Part shown: in pieces, positions 1-10,360 of the stretch
Layout: the number at the start of each line of letters is the position of its first letter
Position numbering within the stretch: the stretch's first letter is position 1
Assembly: GCA_963971305.1 (NCBI GenBank)
Contig: OZ020303.1
Coordinates: 34,088,106 to 34,152,105, forward strand
Origin: Arcuatula senhousia
Taxonomy: Eukaryota; Mollusca; Bivalvia; Mytilida; Mytilidae
Length of the DNA: 64,000 nucleotides
Reading direction: 5' to 3'
Program-made: the position numbers and the translations under genes
The notes under the pieces: model-generated
The model's database searches: none
Told to the model about the DNA's origin: nothing
The model's input: the letters and a program-made list of their open reading frames with translations, nothing else

Positions 1-1127
1 TTAAATTTCACCATTTCACCATAGCCCCCCCCCCCCTGAAAATTTAATGGTCGGTACCTAACGAGACACAAACACACAAACACACACACACACATCAAAG
101 ATTATGATAGACCTGTACTATTTAAGATTGCTAAAAAGTCGTGTCTTTAAATAGAAATAGCTTTTCTGATGATAACAGCACGCAGATTGTCTTTTAATTA
201 TGATTTTTTTTCAAAGTACATAGCGTACACTTGCTTAATTAATAAAAAAGATTCATTTCTCATTTTTTCTGGATATAACTTAATTTACAGTTCTGATTGT
301 TCTCCAATTTGCCTTTGCAGGTGAAAATAAATTGATAGGATGCCATTTAAGGGTATTTTTGTGGAACAAATGAAAACAATACTAGTATATTAATAACACT
401 AATAACCCATTATAACATTAAAACAACACACAAAATAATACGATGGATCATCTTAACAAAGTAACCCTAGAAATAGCAATTGTGTTATTTTAAACCTCTG
501 CAACAAGGCCATGTCATTTATAGACATATCTTAAGGAACCGACCATTTAACTTGGGGGGGGGGGGTATTTTTTTCCTAAAAAATATTCTGAATCTGATTT
601 GGTTCCGTCACCTCAAGATTTTTTCATGTCTTTTTAAAGATAATATATATGGTTTGTTCTTTGTGAAATATTAACATCATCTGATGGATTTCCAGCTCTT
701 ATAATATAAGTTTAAAGATGCTAAATGACACTTTCCCCTATTAAATGTATTGAAAAACAAAAAGTTAGGTCACCAACTTCCCAATTTTTTCAGAGTTCAT
801 TTATCAAAGTTTAATTGTACAAAATTTTATAGAAAAAAATATCTTAAGAATTTGTATCTACCCTCGAACCACTTATAATAAATCTTGTTTGCTTTAGATA
901 GTACATCGAGTCGTACATGGTAATATTTTATAATAAAAACATTTCTAAATATGATTTATTTGTCATGATTTTCACAATGTGGAATTTCGTATCCTTAGTC
1001 GCATTTCGTGACGCAAAAATAACAACTATTTCTACGAAAGGCCACAGCAAAGTGGACAAGAGGTCGGGAAGATAAATAAAAAACAAGTCCCCATTTTATT
1101 CTTTTCGACAATCATATCCATACTTAC
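1..1127. other. Non-coding stretch with simple repeats
   Basis: AT-rich sequence with a poly-C run near 27-36, a CA-rich microsatellite near 65-95 and a poly-G run near 556-565. The minus-strand P450 gene should continue leftwards from its donor site at 1121-1127. I looked for its next exon on the minus strand here and did not find one, so this is probably intron. Confidence 0.5.
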
Positions 1128-1324
1128 GCATTCACAAGCCCCAATCCAATGTTCTTTTTGCGTCTGTAATGTGCCATGGGTTCCATCTCTCTCCTGTTGG
1201 GATATTTACGTTCCGCTTGAATGACTTTGTTGTATTCTATTGGGTCACTTATAACCACTGTGGATATGGCAGCAATGCTTTCTTTGTATATAGGACCATA
1301 CTCTATCGCTCGTTTTTGATATGC
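1128..1324 (-). CDS. Cytochrome P450 exon, mitochondrial-clan type (partial gene)
   Basis: This exon encodes about 65 residues beginning AYQKRAIEYGPIYKE and including VVISDPIEYNKVIQ and KYPNRREMEPM, typical of the N-terminal part of mitochondrial-clan animal P450s (CYP10/CYP11/CYP24-like). Such enzymes are haem monooxygenases of the mitochondrial inner membrane that take electrons from adrenodoxin. The acceptor AG is at 1325-1326 and the donor GTAAGT starts at 1127 on the minus strand, leaving phase 2. It joins the upstream exon at 1602-1796 in phase 0 with no stop. The haem-binding cysteine region would be in exons beyond the window edge, so this is only the start of the protein. Subfamily and substrate cannot be told from this piece. 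Confidence 0.85.
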
Positions 1325-1601
1325 CTTTAAAAACAAAACCAGCACTTTCAGTCTTCACGCAGTAATATCGTAAAACATAAATATTTTTTAATAAACCCCC
1401 CAAAAAATAAAGCATAGTCAAGTAAATTGCAGACTTACAAAAAATGGCTAGAATGTTTTTTTTTTTTAATATGCAGCTTTTGAAATTAAACTTTGAGCTA
1501 CGCCTAAAATTGCATGCAAATTTGCTGCATTCAACTTCGATTGAAAAAAAAATATATTAACAATACGACAATTATCTAATTAAAATGAAACATTTACGTA
1601 C

Positions 1602-1796
1602 TTCAAACATTTTATCAAATCTCAATCCATCCTTCTTGAAGTAGTCAAATAAAGTCCCAACTATTGGGTAGCCCTTTGGTCCTGGAACGTCTTTAAATGG
1701 TTTCACTTTGGTTTCATGTACGAGGTTGTCAGCTTCTGTTTGATGTTTTCGGTCAAAGATGGACCCTATTTTGTCTAAAGATTTCCTGAATGGACA
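1602..1796 (-). CDS. Cytochrome P450 exon carrying the proline-rich hinge
   Basis: This exon encodes exactly 65 residues (195 nt). Its second half contains VPGPKGYPIVGTLFDYF, the PGP hinge with the following glycine that packs the N-terminus of P450s, and it ends in FDKMFE. The acceptor follows a pyrimidine-rich stretch with AG at 1797-1798, and the donor GTACGT starts at 1601. Phase 0 joins it directly to the exon at 1128-1324. The start is not TATG-like, so an earlier exon with the initiator Met and mitochondrial presequence should lie upstream (higher coordinates). I could not identify it. The reading frame and splice sites look intact, so a working gene is likely, though a pseudogene cannot be excluded from two exons. 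Confidence 0.85.
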
Positions 1797-2039
1797 CTGT
1801 AGAAAAAAGTGTTGGTTTCTTATTTTTTGTCTGTTTCATACAACACATTTATAACGCCATCATAAATTTACACAGTTAGAGTACCATATAGAAGTTATAT
1901 TTGTATGTTTACAATTGGAGTTATCCTGTAATCTAAAAAAAAATATCGAAGAAATAAGAAATAAAAGATTTGTTTATGTTTACGTTTGTAAATTTCCTTC
2001 TGTATGTAATACAGATATATGACAAGAATATCTATCAAT

Positions 2040-2566
2040 TAGAATAAGGGGGCAAATAACTTTTTTCAAAGCTGCTAAAACAGATGAAAGTTTATTTAAA
2101 ACAATGAAATGTGTCAAGATGAAACTGATGCTCCGCTGGCAAATAAAATAAAACTGTAATTTTTACAAAATTTGCCAAGTTCAAGGGCCGTAATTCAGGT
2201 CAAAATCAGTGGACCGGAACCAAAATTAAAACTTGACCTGTAACTCATCATGGTAGACTCACACACCAAAAATCTTTTGAATATATGCAAGGATGTCGAA
2301 AAAGGTGGCGGAAAACTGTTATTTTTACAAAATTTGCAAAGTTCAATGGCCGTAATTTAGGTCAAAATCAGTGGACCGGAACAAAACTCAAACTTAATCT
2401 TTTTACTCATCATGGTAGACTAACATACCAAAAGTCTTTTGAATGTATGCAAGGATGTCGAAAAAAAGTGCGGAAAACTTAAGTGTGACGAACGGAAAGA
2501 CGGAAGGACGGACGGACCGATATACTACCGGTATATGCCCCAAACTTTATTGGCGGGGCATAAAAA
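2040..2566 (+). repeat. Tandem-unit dispersed element ending in a hairpin
   Basis: Two similar units of about 170 bp sit near 2160-2330 and 2330-2475. Both contain 'acaaaatttgc', 'gtcaaaatcagtggaccgga' and 'gcaaggatgtcgaaaaa'. They are followed by a GGACGGACGGACC stretch and a terminal hairpin-like segment (tatgccccaaa...ggcggggcata) near 2531-2561. This matches the layout of the other hairpin-ended families in the window. The left limit is approximate. Short ORFs here are repeat translations. Confidence 0.6.
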
Positions 2567-3410
2567 TCCTAAAGGTGAAAACGAATAACAAAACAGTCAG
2601 GCTTCAGGTGTTGACACTTGTTTTTTTCCCCAAATACGTGGAAGTGCGCGCATTGATCGAAACACACAAAACAATGCACCCGGTTGACCATGGAGGCTAA
2701 TTGTATATCAAATTAAGGTAATAACAAAATTACGGAACTTGCATGGAGGATCAATCTCAATGTCCAAGAGAAGAGACAAAACAAGGAAGACATACCGGAG
2801 AAATTTGAAGATCGTAATGGTCCTGACTTGATACAGGCATTTCAAAAGGAGAGCTGGTCAGCTTAAAACTGTAATATTTTTGGTTTATTAAACCATAAAC
2901 TAATTTTTTTCATGGTTCACATTGGAATATTACGCGAACGGATTGTGTAAATTGTGCACCATAACATAATTAGTTAATGGATTCTATAAACCAAAAAAAT
3001 ATAACAGCTAATACTTATAAATAAATTTATTGATATGTTCGGCGCAAAAAGTTTATGGCCCTGTCACACTATAACGTTTTAGCCAACAAGTGCCGACGTT
3101 TTAGAATATATTTTCAACACGCTGGTGTCCGTTGCGTAAGTTTTGTTATTACATAGATGCATATGAAATACCGATTTTTCCCAGTGAAATAAAATCTGGT
3201 AAATTCACAATGTGAAATATCAAAAATATTTTCACTCTTGCGTCCTTTCCGGTCAAACTCAATTATGACGTCGTGAATTGTATTGCGTTGTCGGCATGAC
3301 TCCTGCGGTCTAAATTCATACGCCATTCAAATAAATTTATTAAAAACTATTTATAAGCGGCATTTTATCTATGTAATAAATACGATAATCAATTAGGTCT
3401 CATGAATAAC
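2567..3410. other. Intergenic, contains a dispersed repeat copy
   Basis: Positions about 2713-2865 match 24661-24785 (shared blocks such as 'ggatcaatctcaa', 'atggtcctgacttg' and 'acaggcatttcaaaa'), so this is a second dispersed family. An ORF on the minus strand at 3114-3326 has no recognisable domain and I do not call it a gene. Confidence 0.4.
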
Positions 3411-5077
3411 AACAAGAGGCTCCCAGGAGCCTGAATCGCTCACCTGGTCTTGATGTTGACCCTATACTTTTGTAGAGCTAAATGAGCTGAACATTTAAGC
3501 AAGCAACAGCTTTTCTCTACCTGCAATAGTTTTCATTCTATAGGCCAAAAACACCATTTTTCACCTATAACCCCTATAAAGAGTCATCTGACAACTTCGA
3601 CCCTATGAAGACTTTTGTAGAGCTAAATGAGCTGAACATTTAAGCAAGCAACAGCTAATCTCTATCTGCAATAGTTTCATTCTGTAGGCCAAAAACATGA
3701 AAAAATGCCATTTTTCAGGGGCCGTAACCCCTATAAGGGGTTATTTGACAACTTCGATCCTATGGAGAATTTTGTAGAGCTCAATGAGCTGAACATTTAA
3801 GCAAGCAACAGCTAATCTCTATCTGCAATAGTTTTCATTCTGTAGGCCAAAAACATGAAAAATTGCTATTTTTCAGGGGCCGTAACCCCTATAAGGAGTC
3901 ATCTGACAACTTCGACTCTATGGAAAATTTTGTAGAGCTAAATGAGCTGAACATTTAAGCAAGCAACAGCTAATCTCTATCTGCAATAGTTTTCATTCTG
4001 TAGGACAAAAACATGAAAAATCGCTATTTTTCAGGGGCCGTAACCCCTATAAGGGGTCATCTGACAACTTCGACCCTATGGAGAATTTTGTAGAGCTCAA
4101 TGAGCTGAACATTTAAGCAAGCAACAGCTAATCTCTATGTGCAATAGTTTTCATTCTGTAGGCCAAAAACATGAAAAAATGCCATTTTTCAGTATAAGGG
4201 GTTATCTGACAACTTCGATCCTATGGAGACTTTCGTAGAGCTAAATGAGCTAAACATTTAAGCAAGCAACAGCTAATCTCTATCTGCAATAGTTTTCATT
4301 CTGTAGGCCAAAAACATGAAAAATGGCTATTTTTCACCTTTAAGGGGCTGTAACCCCTATAAGGGGTCATCTGACAACTTCGACCTTATGGAGACTTTTG
4401 TAGAGTTAAATGAGCTGAACATTTAAGCAAGCAACAGCTAATCTCTATCTGCAATAGTTTTCATTCTGTAGGCCAAAAACATGAAAAAATGCTATTTTTC
4501 ACCTTTAAGGGGCCGTAACCCCTATAAGGGGTCATCTGACAACTTCAACCTTATGGAGACTTTTGTAGAGTTAAATGAGCTGAACATTTAAGCAAGCAAC
4601 AGCTAATCTCTATCTGCAATAGTTTTCATTCTGTAGGCCAAAAACATGAAAAAATGCTATTTTTCACCTTTAAGGGGCCGTAACCCCTATAAGGGGTCAT
4701 CTGACAACTTTGACCAAATGGGAACTTTTGTAGAGCTTTTGATGCTGAATCAGTAGCGTGGCCTCAGATTTCCTCTATCTCTTATACTTTTTGATTTATA
4801 AGCCAAAAACAGTAGTCTGACCCCCCTAGTCTATTTTTAGTAACGGCGGCCATGTTTTTTAACGGATTAAAAATCAAAACACAAGTTTGGTGCAGGACAC
4901 CCTAAGGATCATTCATACCAAGTTTCATTAAATTCTGTTTGGTAGTTTCAGAGGAGAAGATTTTTGAAAAATTGTTAACAGACGACGACAGACGACGACG
5001 ACGACGACGACAGACGACGACGACGGACGCCAAGTGATGGTAATAGCTCACATGGACCTTCGGTCCAGGTGAGCTAA
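3411..5077 (+). mobile_element. Hairpin-ended tandem-core element, family A copy 1
   Basis: The element starts AACAAGAGGCTCCCAGGAGCC, where GGCTCC and GGAGCC form a small hairpin, followed by CGCTCACCTGG. It ends in (GACGAC)n, then GGACC-TTCG-GGTCC and CCAGGTGAGCTAA. The GCTCACCTGG near the left end is the reverse complement of the right end, so it has subterminal inverted repeats. The core is about eight tandem units of roughly 150-165 bp, each with 'tagagctaaatgagctgaac', 'aagcaagcaacagc' and 'cccctataaggggtcatctg'. No ORF. The layout resembles bivalve 'pearl'/Helitron-like non-autonomous elements (inference). Confidence 0.75.
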
Positions 5078-5185
5078 AAATATGATCACTCGTGCGGGAA
5101 CGCACTGAGATTTAACTCGTGCACGGAACAAGTTCCGCGCACTCGTATAAATCTGTGTGCGTTCACCGACTCGTGATCATATTTT
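5078..5185. repeat. Imperfect palindrome directly abutting family A copy 1
   Basis: The left arm starts AAATATGATCACTCGTG and the right arm ends in its near reverse complement, CGTGATCATATTTT. The centre is GCACGGAACAAGTTCCGCGC. The whole 108 bp can fold back on itself. It touches the right end of the preceding element with no spacer, so either the element landed at its edge or it is a hairpin MITE. No target duplication is clear. Confidence 0.6.
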
Positions 5186-5224
5186 GGTTATTCACTCGAC
5201 CCAATTGATTATCCTATAATACAC

Positions 5225-5600
5225 GTTATGAACACGCTACAAACACGCTACAAACACGTTAGCGAACGTCAGCGTGGGTTGGTGAACGTCGAGTGCGTCG
5301 CAAATTTTTCAACATGCTTAAAATTTCCAACGTTCGCCAACGTTGTAGAAATAGATTATTCGAACGCTAGGCATAAGTTAGAAGGACGTTATACACACGC
5401 TGATGTACGCTATGTGGTCGTTGTGCGCACGTTGAAATGCGTTTGACGAACGCTTAGCTAAATGGAAACGAACGTGTCTAGCGACAATGCAGCGCACGTC
5501 TAGCGTCAGTCTAACGACCAAGAAACCTATTCAACGTGTTTAAAACGTGTACAGAGCGCACAGAGCGTCATTGTAACGAACGAGTAGCGTATCAACCCCA
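5225..5600. repeat. ACG/CGT-rich short-motif region
   Basis: This stretch has unusually frequent ACG, AACG and ACGCT/AGCGT words spaced about 8-15 bp apart on both strands (for example 'acacgctacaaacacgctac', 'gaacgtcagcgtggg', 'cgcacgtctagcgtcag'). In an otherwise AT-rich and CpG-poor setting this stands out. It gives a spurious ORF at 5228-5446. Nature unknown; it may be a decayed satellite or the end of a transposon with repeated binding sites. Confidence 0.45.
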
Positions 5601-7414
5601 GATTTTTATTAGTAAGAATTAAATTTCAAGGGGGGAAGTCAATTTCAAAAGCTAAGCTGCTTCAAATACTAATTCAAACCTGAAAAAAAATCTTTTTACA
5701 AAAAAACAATGAAAAAAGCCAAAAAAAAATTGAATATAACAAGGATAACTTAGATGGTCTGGAATTAAAAGTAATTCTTGCAAATTGTAATACACCTGTC
5801 GTGTTAACGGAGGACATCTTTTTTGGTAGAAAATACTCAAATACAACCAGTAACGACAGTCTGACTTCAATACTCATTTGAAATAATGTGTATTTTTAAT
5901 ATTCAATAAGCACACGCGTTTTTCTCTATTAAGGACATCCGTGATGCTGTCTGCGATCATTTAGTATTAGTCAAGTGCTATAAAAAGGATGCTAGGCAAA
6001 CTCTACAGACCGGTAATTCTTACATGTATATACTCATTTGAGATATTGAGAGTTTGTCAACAAGCGCATGCATTCTTCTCTGTATATTTTCGACATATCA
6101 AAATATAAAATCTACAATATTTTTCATTGTTCTAGACTGAGTGCAAAAATCATCACTTTTGGTTAAAACGGCTTAATAATTATACATTCATATTACCAGA
6201 ACGCTGCAGAAAACCAATATTTTTATAACGATCTAAATTTACATGATGTATCTATATTTATTAATTAATCCAGCAATACATTTAAGCCAGATAAAATTAA
6301 ATTTGCATATATTGAGTTAATGCGCGACCAATAAAACCGATTTACATGTAACTATTTCCTTGATTCTGAACATTTTGAAAATCAAGTTAGTTCTTTTTTT
6401 TTTAGGAAAAGTAGAAACGTGTTGTTGTTTTTATTAAGGTTTTTGATTGTTGATTTCTCTATGACAGAAACGGTCACATGATCCTGTCTGTCATGGGATG
6501 TCTGTCATAGAAAATAAACAAAAACAGAAGAAAAGTAACAGTTGTTTGGGATCTAAATGACTTATCTTCAGTGAAGCAACGGTCGCACGAGCGAGAATGC
6601 ACATTGTCCATCAGAGGAGGACGTACATTACTGTTTCGATCCGGACTACCAGCATTTGAGATCCTAGCTTGGATGTCTGACATAAATTCTCGAAATGACT
6701 ATGTAGACGTCCAAAAAACCTTAGCTCCAAAGTTTTATTTGCTTTCGCTCTCTACTTTTGACTTCCTAATTTGATAGTTACTTTGTTTTATTATTATTCT
6801 TGGGGCTTCAATTTTCCTGGTTTTCGTGGGTTTCCTCTACCCACGAAAATTGATGCCCAAGAAAACGAATTTTACATTGATCAATATGCTGCAGTCTTAA
6901 AAACTACGAATTTAAAAATCCTCGAACTGGTCTTCTTTCATCAAACCACGAAAATTGGTACCCACGAAAATAAATGAATTGTAATTGTAATTCATTTGTA
7001 ATTAGGCAAATAAAATGATTTATGATTTTTTTTTATCATTACATGTATTTGATATTCATTTGGCCTTCACCTGTGGCATTGCGTTAAGTCTTTTGATGAT
7101 AATGTATATATACGCATCCCCACCTATTTGAATATTCCTCCATAGTGTCAACACCTTATCGCCTGAGTGCTATATTTTTTAGACTCAACACGATATCAAT
7201 ATTTTAAGAGAAATTATTTCTTACAAAATTCAAGATTTCACACAATTAAGGATTTAGTAACATATGAGGTCAATGATATAATACATAATACATAAAGCTG
7301 ACATGGTACAGGAATCAATCTGTTTGTTTACAAAAGTTGCAACCTTGGATACAAGTTTTACATTACAAAATGATAAATACCGCTTGTTCCGTCATCTCAT
7401 CAAGTGTTATTGTT
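5601..7414. other. Intergenic; small palindromic repeat near 6820-6975
   Basis: No gene recognised. Around 6821-6850 there is a hairpin TTTCGTGGG-loop-CCCACGAAA, and the word 'cccacgaaaat(a/t)' recurs at 6839, 6943 and 6961. A related arrangement of 'ttcgtgg' and 'ccacgaa' lies at about 23080-23200, so this is probably a dispersed palindromic MITE. Short ORFs here have no family resemblance. Confidence 0.4.
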
Positions 7415-7501
7415 TTAGAGTTGGACTGACTGGTTGACGCTGCCCGTTGGGTCGTTCGTACTAGAGACTGGATCAGTTTGTTCCCGCGCGATGATGTCAT
7501 T
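7415..7501 (-). CDS. Possible terminal coding exon of an unidentified gene
   Basis: On the minus strand, a pyrimidine-rich stretch ending in AG (7502-7503) is followed by an open frame of 28 codons (NDIIAREQTDPVSS..., ending SVQL) and TAA at 7415-7417. The patch is near 50 percent GC in very AT-rich surroundings, which is why I noticed it. The sequence is polar and would suit a disordered C-terminal tail. I found no partner exon upstream (higher coordinates), so this rests on composition and one splice site only. Confidence 0.3.
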   Translation of the reverse strand, partial: NDIIAREQTDPVSSTNDPTGSVNQSVQL

Positions 7502-7504
7502 CTT

Positions 7505-9510
7505 AAAAATACAAGAAAGGGCTATTGCTATACTTAATGCAAATCAACAATGTTTAAATAAAAAAATGAAATGAGTTATAAAAGATACATTAAATTACCA
7601 AAGGAACAGTTGAATAAAAACAAGAACAAAAAAAAAAGATGGAAATATGTCCATGAGCCAAGTATGGTGTTGTTGATAAAAAAAAAACTTGATGTAAATT
7701 TTCGTAACTTAATGAACCCCAACAAGTCGTCGAAGATGCAATCAAATAAAACTTAAGACATTAAACACAGCACATTTTCGAAATTGTTCATTTGATTAAC
7801 TTTATGGGGAGGAATGAACATCTTCTCAACAATGTCCGATTTTCATTTTTGCATTTGCATTTTTTTTAGTTTGTCGTGCTTTAGAACCATTGTTATCATA
7901 GTATTTAAAAAGTTGATATTAAATCTGGTCTGCAAGCAATACAAAATATGACTTAAAAAGCATAATTCAATAAACTATTTTATTTGCTGGACTTCGTTCG
8001 TAAAAATAGTAACTATATAATATATTTGATATAGAACTAAAATCTAATAACAAAAATGAAATAACTTACTTTTTGTTAGTTTTTCTTGTTAGTTATGATG
8101 TTATAACTTGTTGCGGGTTCCAGTCCTTTCTGAGTATTGTGGTAAATATTTTCCAATATTTTTCCTATATACTACTGGAACCGTATGTATTGATTGCTGT
8201 GATTGGATGTTCTCCATGTCTGATACTGCCCACTGTTATTGTTTGAATGGCAACACCTGATCTTAAGCTAAGCGCATTAAAAGACAGTTTATTTGGAATG
8301 TTATTATTTTTTACGCTCCTAAAAAACCGATTGCTCGTTTTTCTCAACGGGAATTAAATGCGTCATTAAAAAAAGACAAGATACAACATTTGATTATACT
8401 TATTACTGGGAAAACGCGCATTTTTTCTCTTCCCTTTTAACCGATATTATCAAAATGATATCGTCATAGTGTTCAAACTAGGCAATTAATTGAAGCTAGG
8501 CAATATTTAAATTGTTAATTTGTAGCATAATTATTATATATCGTATTGCATATTGTTTTGTGTTTAATTTCATCTCCAAATAGTAACCTTACATGATTAG
8601 TTGTTCCCACACGTCAGTTATTTTTCTTAACCTGAATTTGAGTGCAGTGGATTGAAAATCAAACTGTTTCTAGCACCGGAGCTTTCGTTTTTGCAGTATA
8701 GTAATTCGACTTTCAGATTCGAATGGCCTTTTAGTGAGTATTTGCTTCTTTCTCACATTGCAGACTTATCACGCCATGATTTGATGTTAACAGACCACGC
8801 ATTCACACACCCCTTCACACGAAGAGGCGAGGTACATTGTGTTGTTCGTTGTCCGTCTTTAAGTCCCCTTATTCCTGGTGGTTGCCGGAAGATAACATTA
8901 ATAAAAACAAAAACTTGCATAAATGCATAAAATTGCAGCAAAGTTTTAGGTAAAGAGTTTTACATTAAGTCAAAAGATAGAACCTAGCTGCATATTAGTT
9001 GCTTTTCAGTCCTCTTAGCACTCAATTGTTTTATTCAATTAAATAATTTTTTATCATTACACAATCATAAAGTTCTTCTTTTCTAGAAAGGGGGGTATAT
9101 TTATATAAATGTTCTTCCGTGTAAAAGCCTGAGACAGCCCCAGCCTAAGCTTTTTCTACATGTAGTTTAATGAAAAGTTCGTGGAATTATAAATTATAGA
9201 GATCATTTAGAAGAAATCGATGGATTTGTAAACTCCGGACTGTGAAATGATTGAATTGATGAGTGAGCCACCGGGTTAACAGATCAATAAAGTTGTTCAA
9301 AATAATCTAATGGTCTTCTTTACTATGACAAATGATGTGTATTTTAATTTACATACATGTACTAGTAAATTCATAATTTGTAGCATTTTGCAGGACAAGT
9401 TACATGTACCATGCATGCAGCTAAACTAAATGCGTCATTCATATGAGGAATCGTTCTCTTGTTCATGTTTAGCCACTTACTCAATTCATTGAAGAGTGAA
9501 AACGAATTCA
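7505..9510. other. No gene recognised
   Basis: AT-rich sequence with several short ORFs on both strands, none with a recognisable domain. A slightly GC-richer patch at 8640-8900 has no convincing exon structure. Confidence 0.4.
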
Positions 9511-9512
9511 GA

Positions 9513-9955
9513 ATTAATATGGAGTAGGCATTGCCTAAATGCGAGCAGAGCTAAAAGGGACTACGTTTTTTGTTCTAAATGTCAACATTCAGGGCTATCG
9601 CTATCATTTAATTTCCAATATTTCCATTTGCTTATTTTGGGGCGAGATGGTATGGGGCGATTAAGCTTCGAGACACGTTAGTTTCGTACGTGCATATAAC
9701 CAAGACGAAACGAGCAGCTTATGTGTATTTATTATTTTAAGAATATTATTTTCTTGTAAAAAGCGCAATTTATTATTTTTTTAAGCATTATTTCTTTTCT
9801 TATAAATTATTTTAACATTCACTCCGGCCCTGTAAAATAAACAATCCTTTCCGGACCATAAAAAATCTAAATCAGCATTAGCAAATTTCTCGCGGAAACA
9901 AATACCGTAGAGCTCTCCGCTCGAGCGGGCACTTCTTGCGAGCTATGCTCGCTAT
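9513..9955 (+). repeat. Dispersed element, copy 1 (inverted partner at 51631-52018)
   Basis: Shares long blocks with the reverse complement of 51631-52018, such as 'taggcattgcctaaatgcga', 'tcgagacacgttagtttcg', 'aaaaagcgcaatttatta' and 'ccgctcgagcggg'. It has a small hairpin near the left end (aggcattgcct) and ends in GCGAGCTATGCTCGC, a hairpin followed by TATAATG. This end-hairpin style recalls the other families here. No coding capacity; the 9496-9681 ORF is incidental. Confidence 0.6.
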
Positions 9956-10317
9956 AATGTGTAACTTCATTAGAATCATTATTTGGTAAAGGATAAATCG
10001 TTTTGCTTACACGATGCCTTGTATATTTTTATGCTAATTTTATTTAACTGCTTTGTCTATTTTATATACTAACTTTTTTCTTACGGTTTTTATCATTTCT
10101 TTTTTTTTAATTCATGCCGGTTAAGTGTACGTTTCATATATTTTAACATTTAAAATTGCTTATATATTACATAAACTTGTATCAGAAATTTTGTACTGTA
10201 GTGGGTTTGTTTTGGGGGGGGGGGTATTTTGTAAAGTTTTAGTTTTTGTATTTTTTCTTTTCTGTTTCTTTCTCGTGTGTTTTTAGCTTTTCTTGTCTTT
10301 TCGTTTTGTTTGTTTGT

Positions 10318-10360
10318 TTTGGGAACGACATATTAAGTTGTGGTAACAAGATACTATATT
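10318..10360 (+). repeat. Isolated units of the 21/42-bp minisatellite motif
   Basis: The words 'gggaacgacatattaag' and 'acaagatactata' match units of the array at 14041-14540. The motif resumes at 12758 with 'tacttatcttgtgg', so the intervening TIR element (10361-12757) appears to have landed inside it. Confidence 0.6.

Noticed and set aside
3411..5077. CRISPR-like regular repeats
   Set aside because: Units are about 160 bp, contiguous and without unique spacers, and the DNA is animal nuclear; these are element cores.
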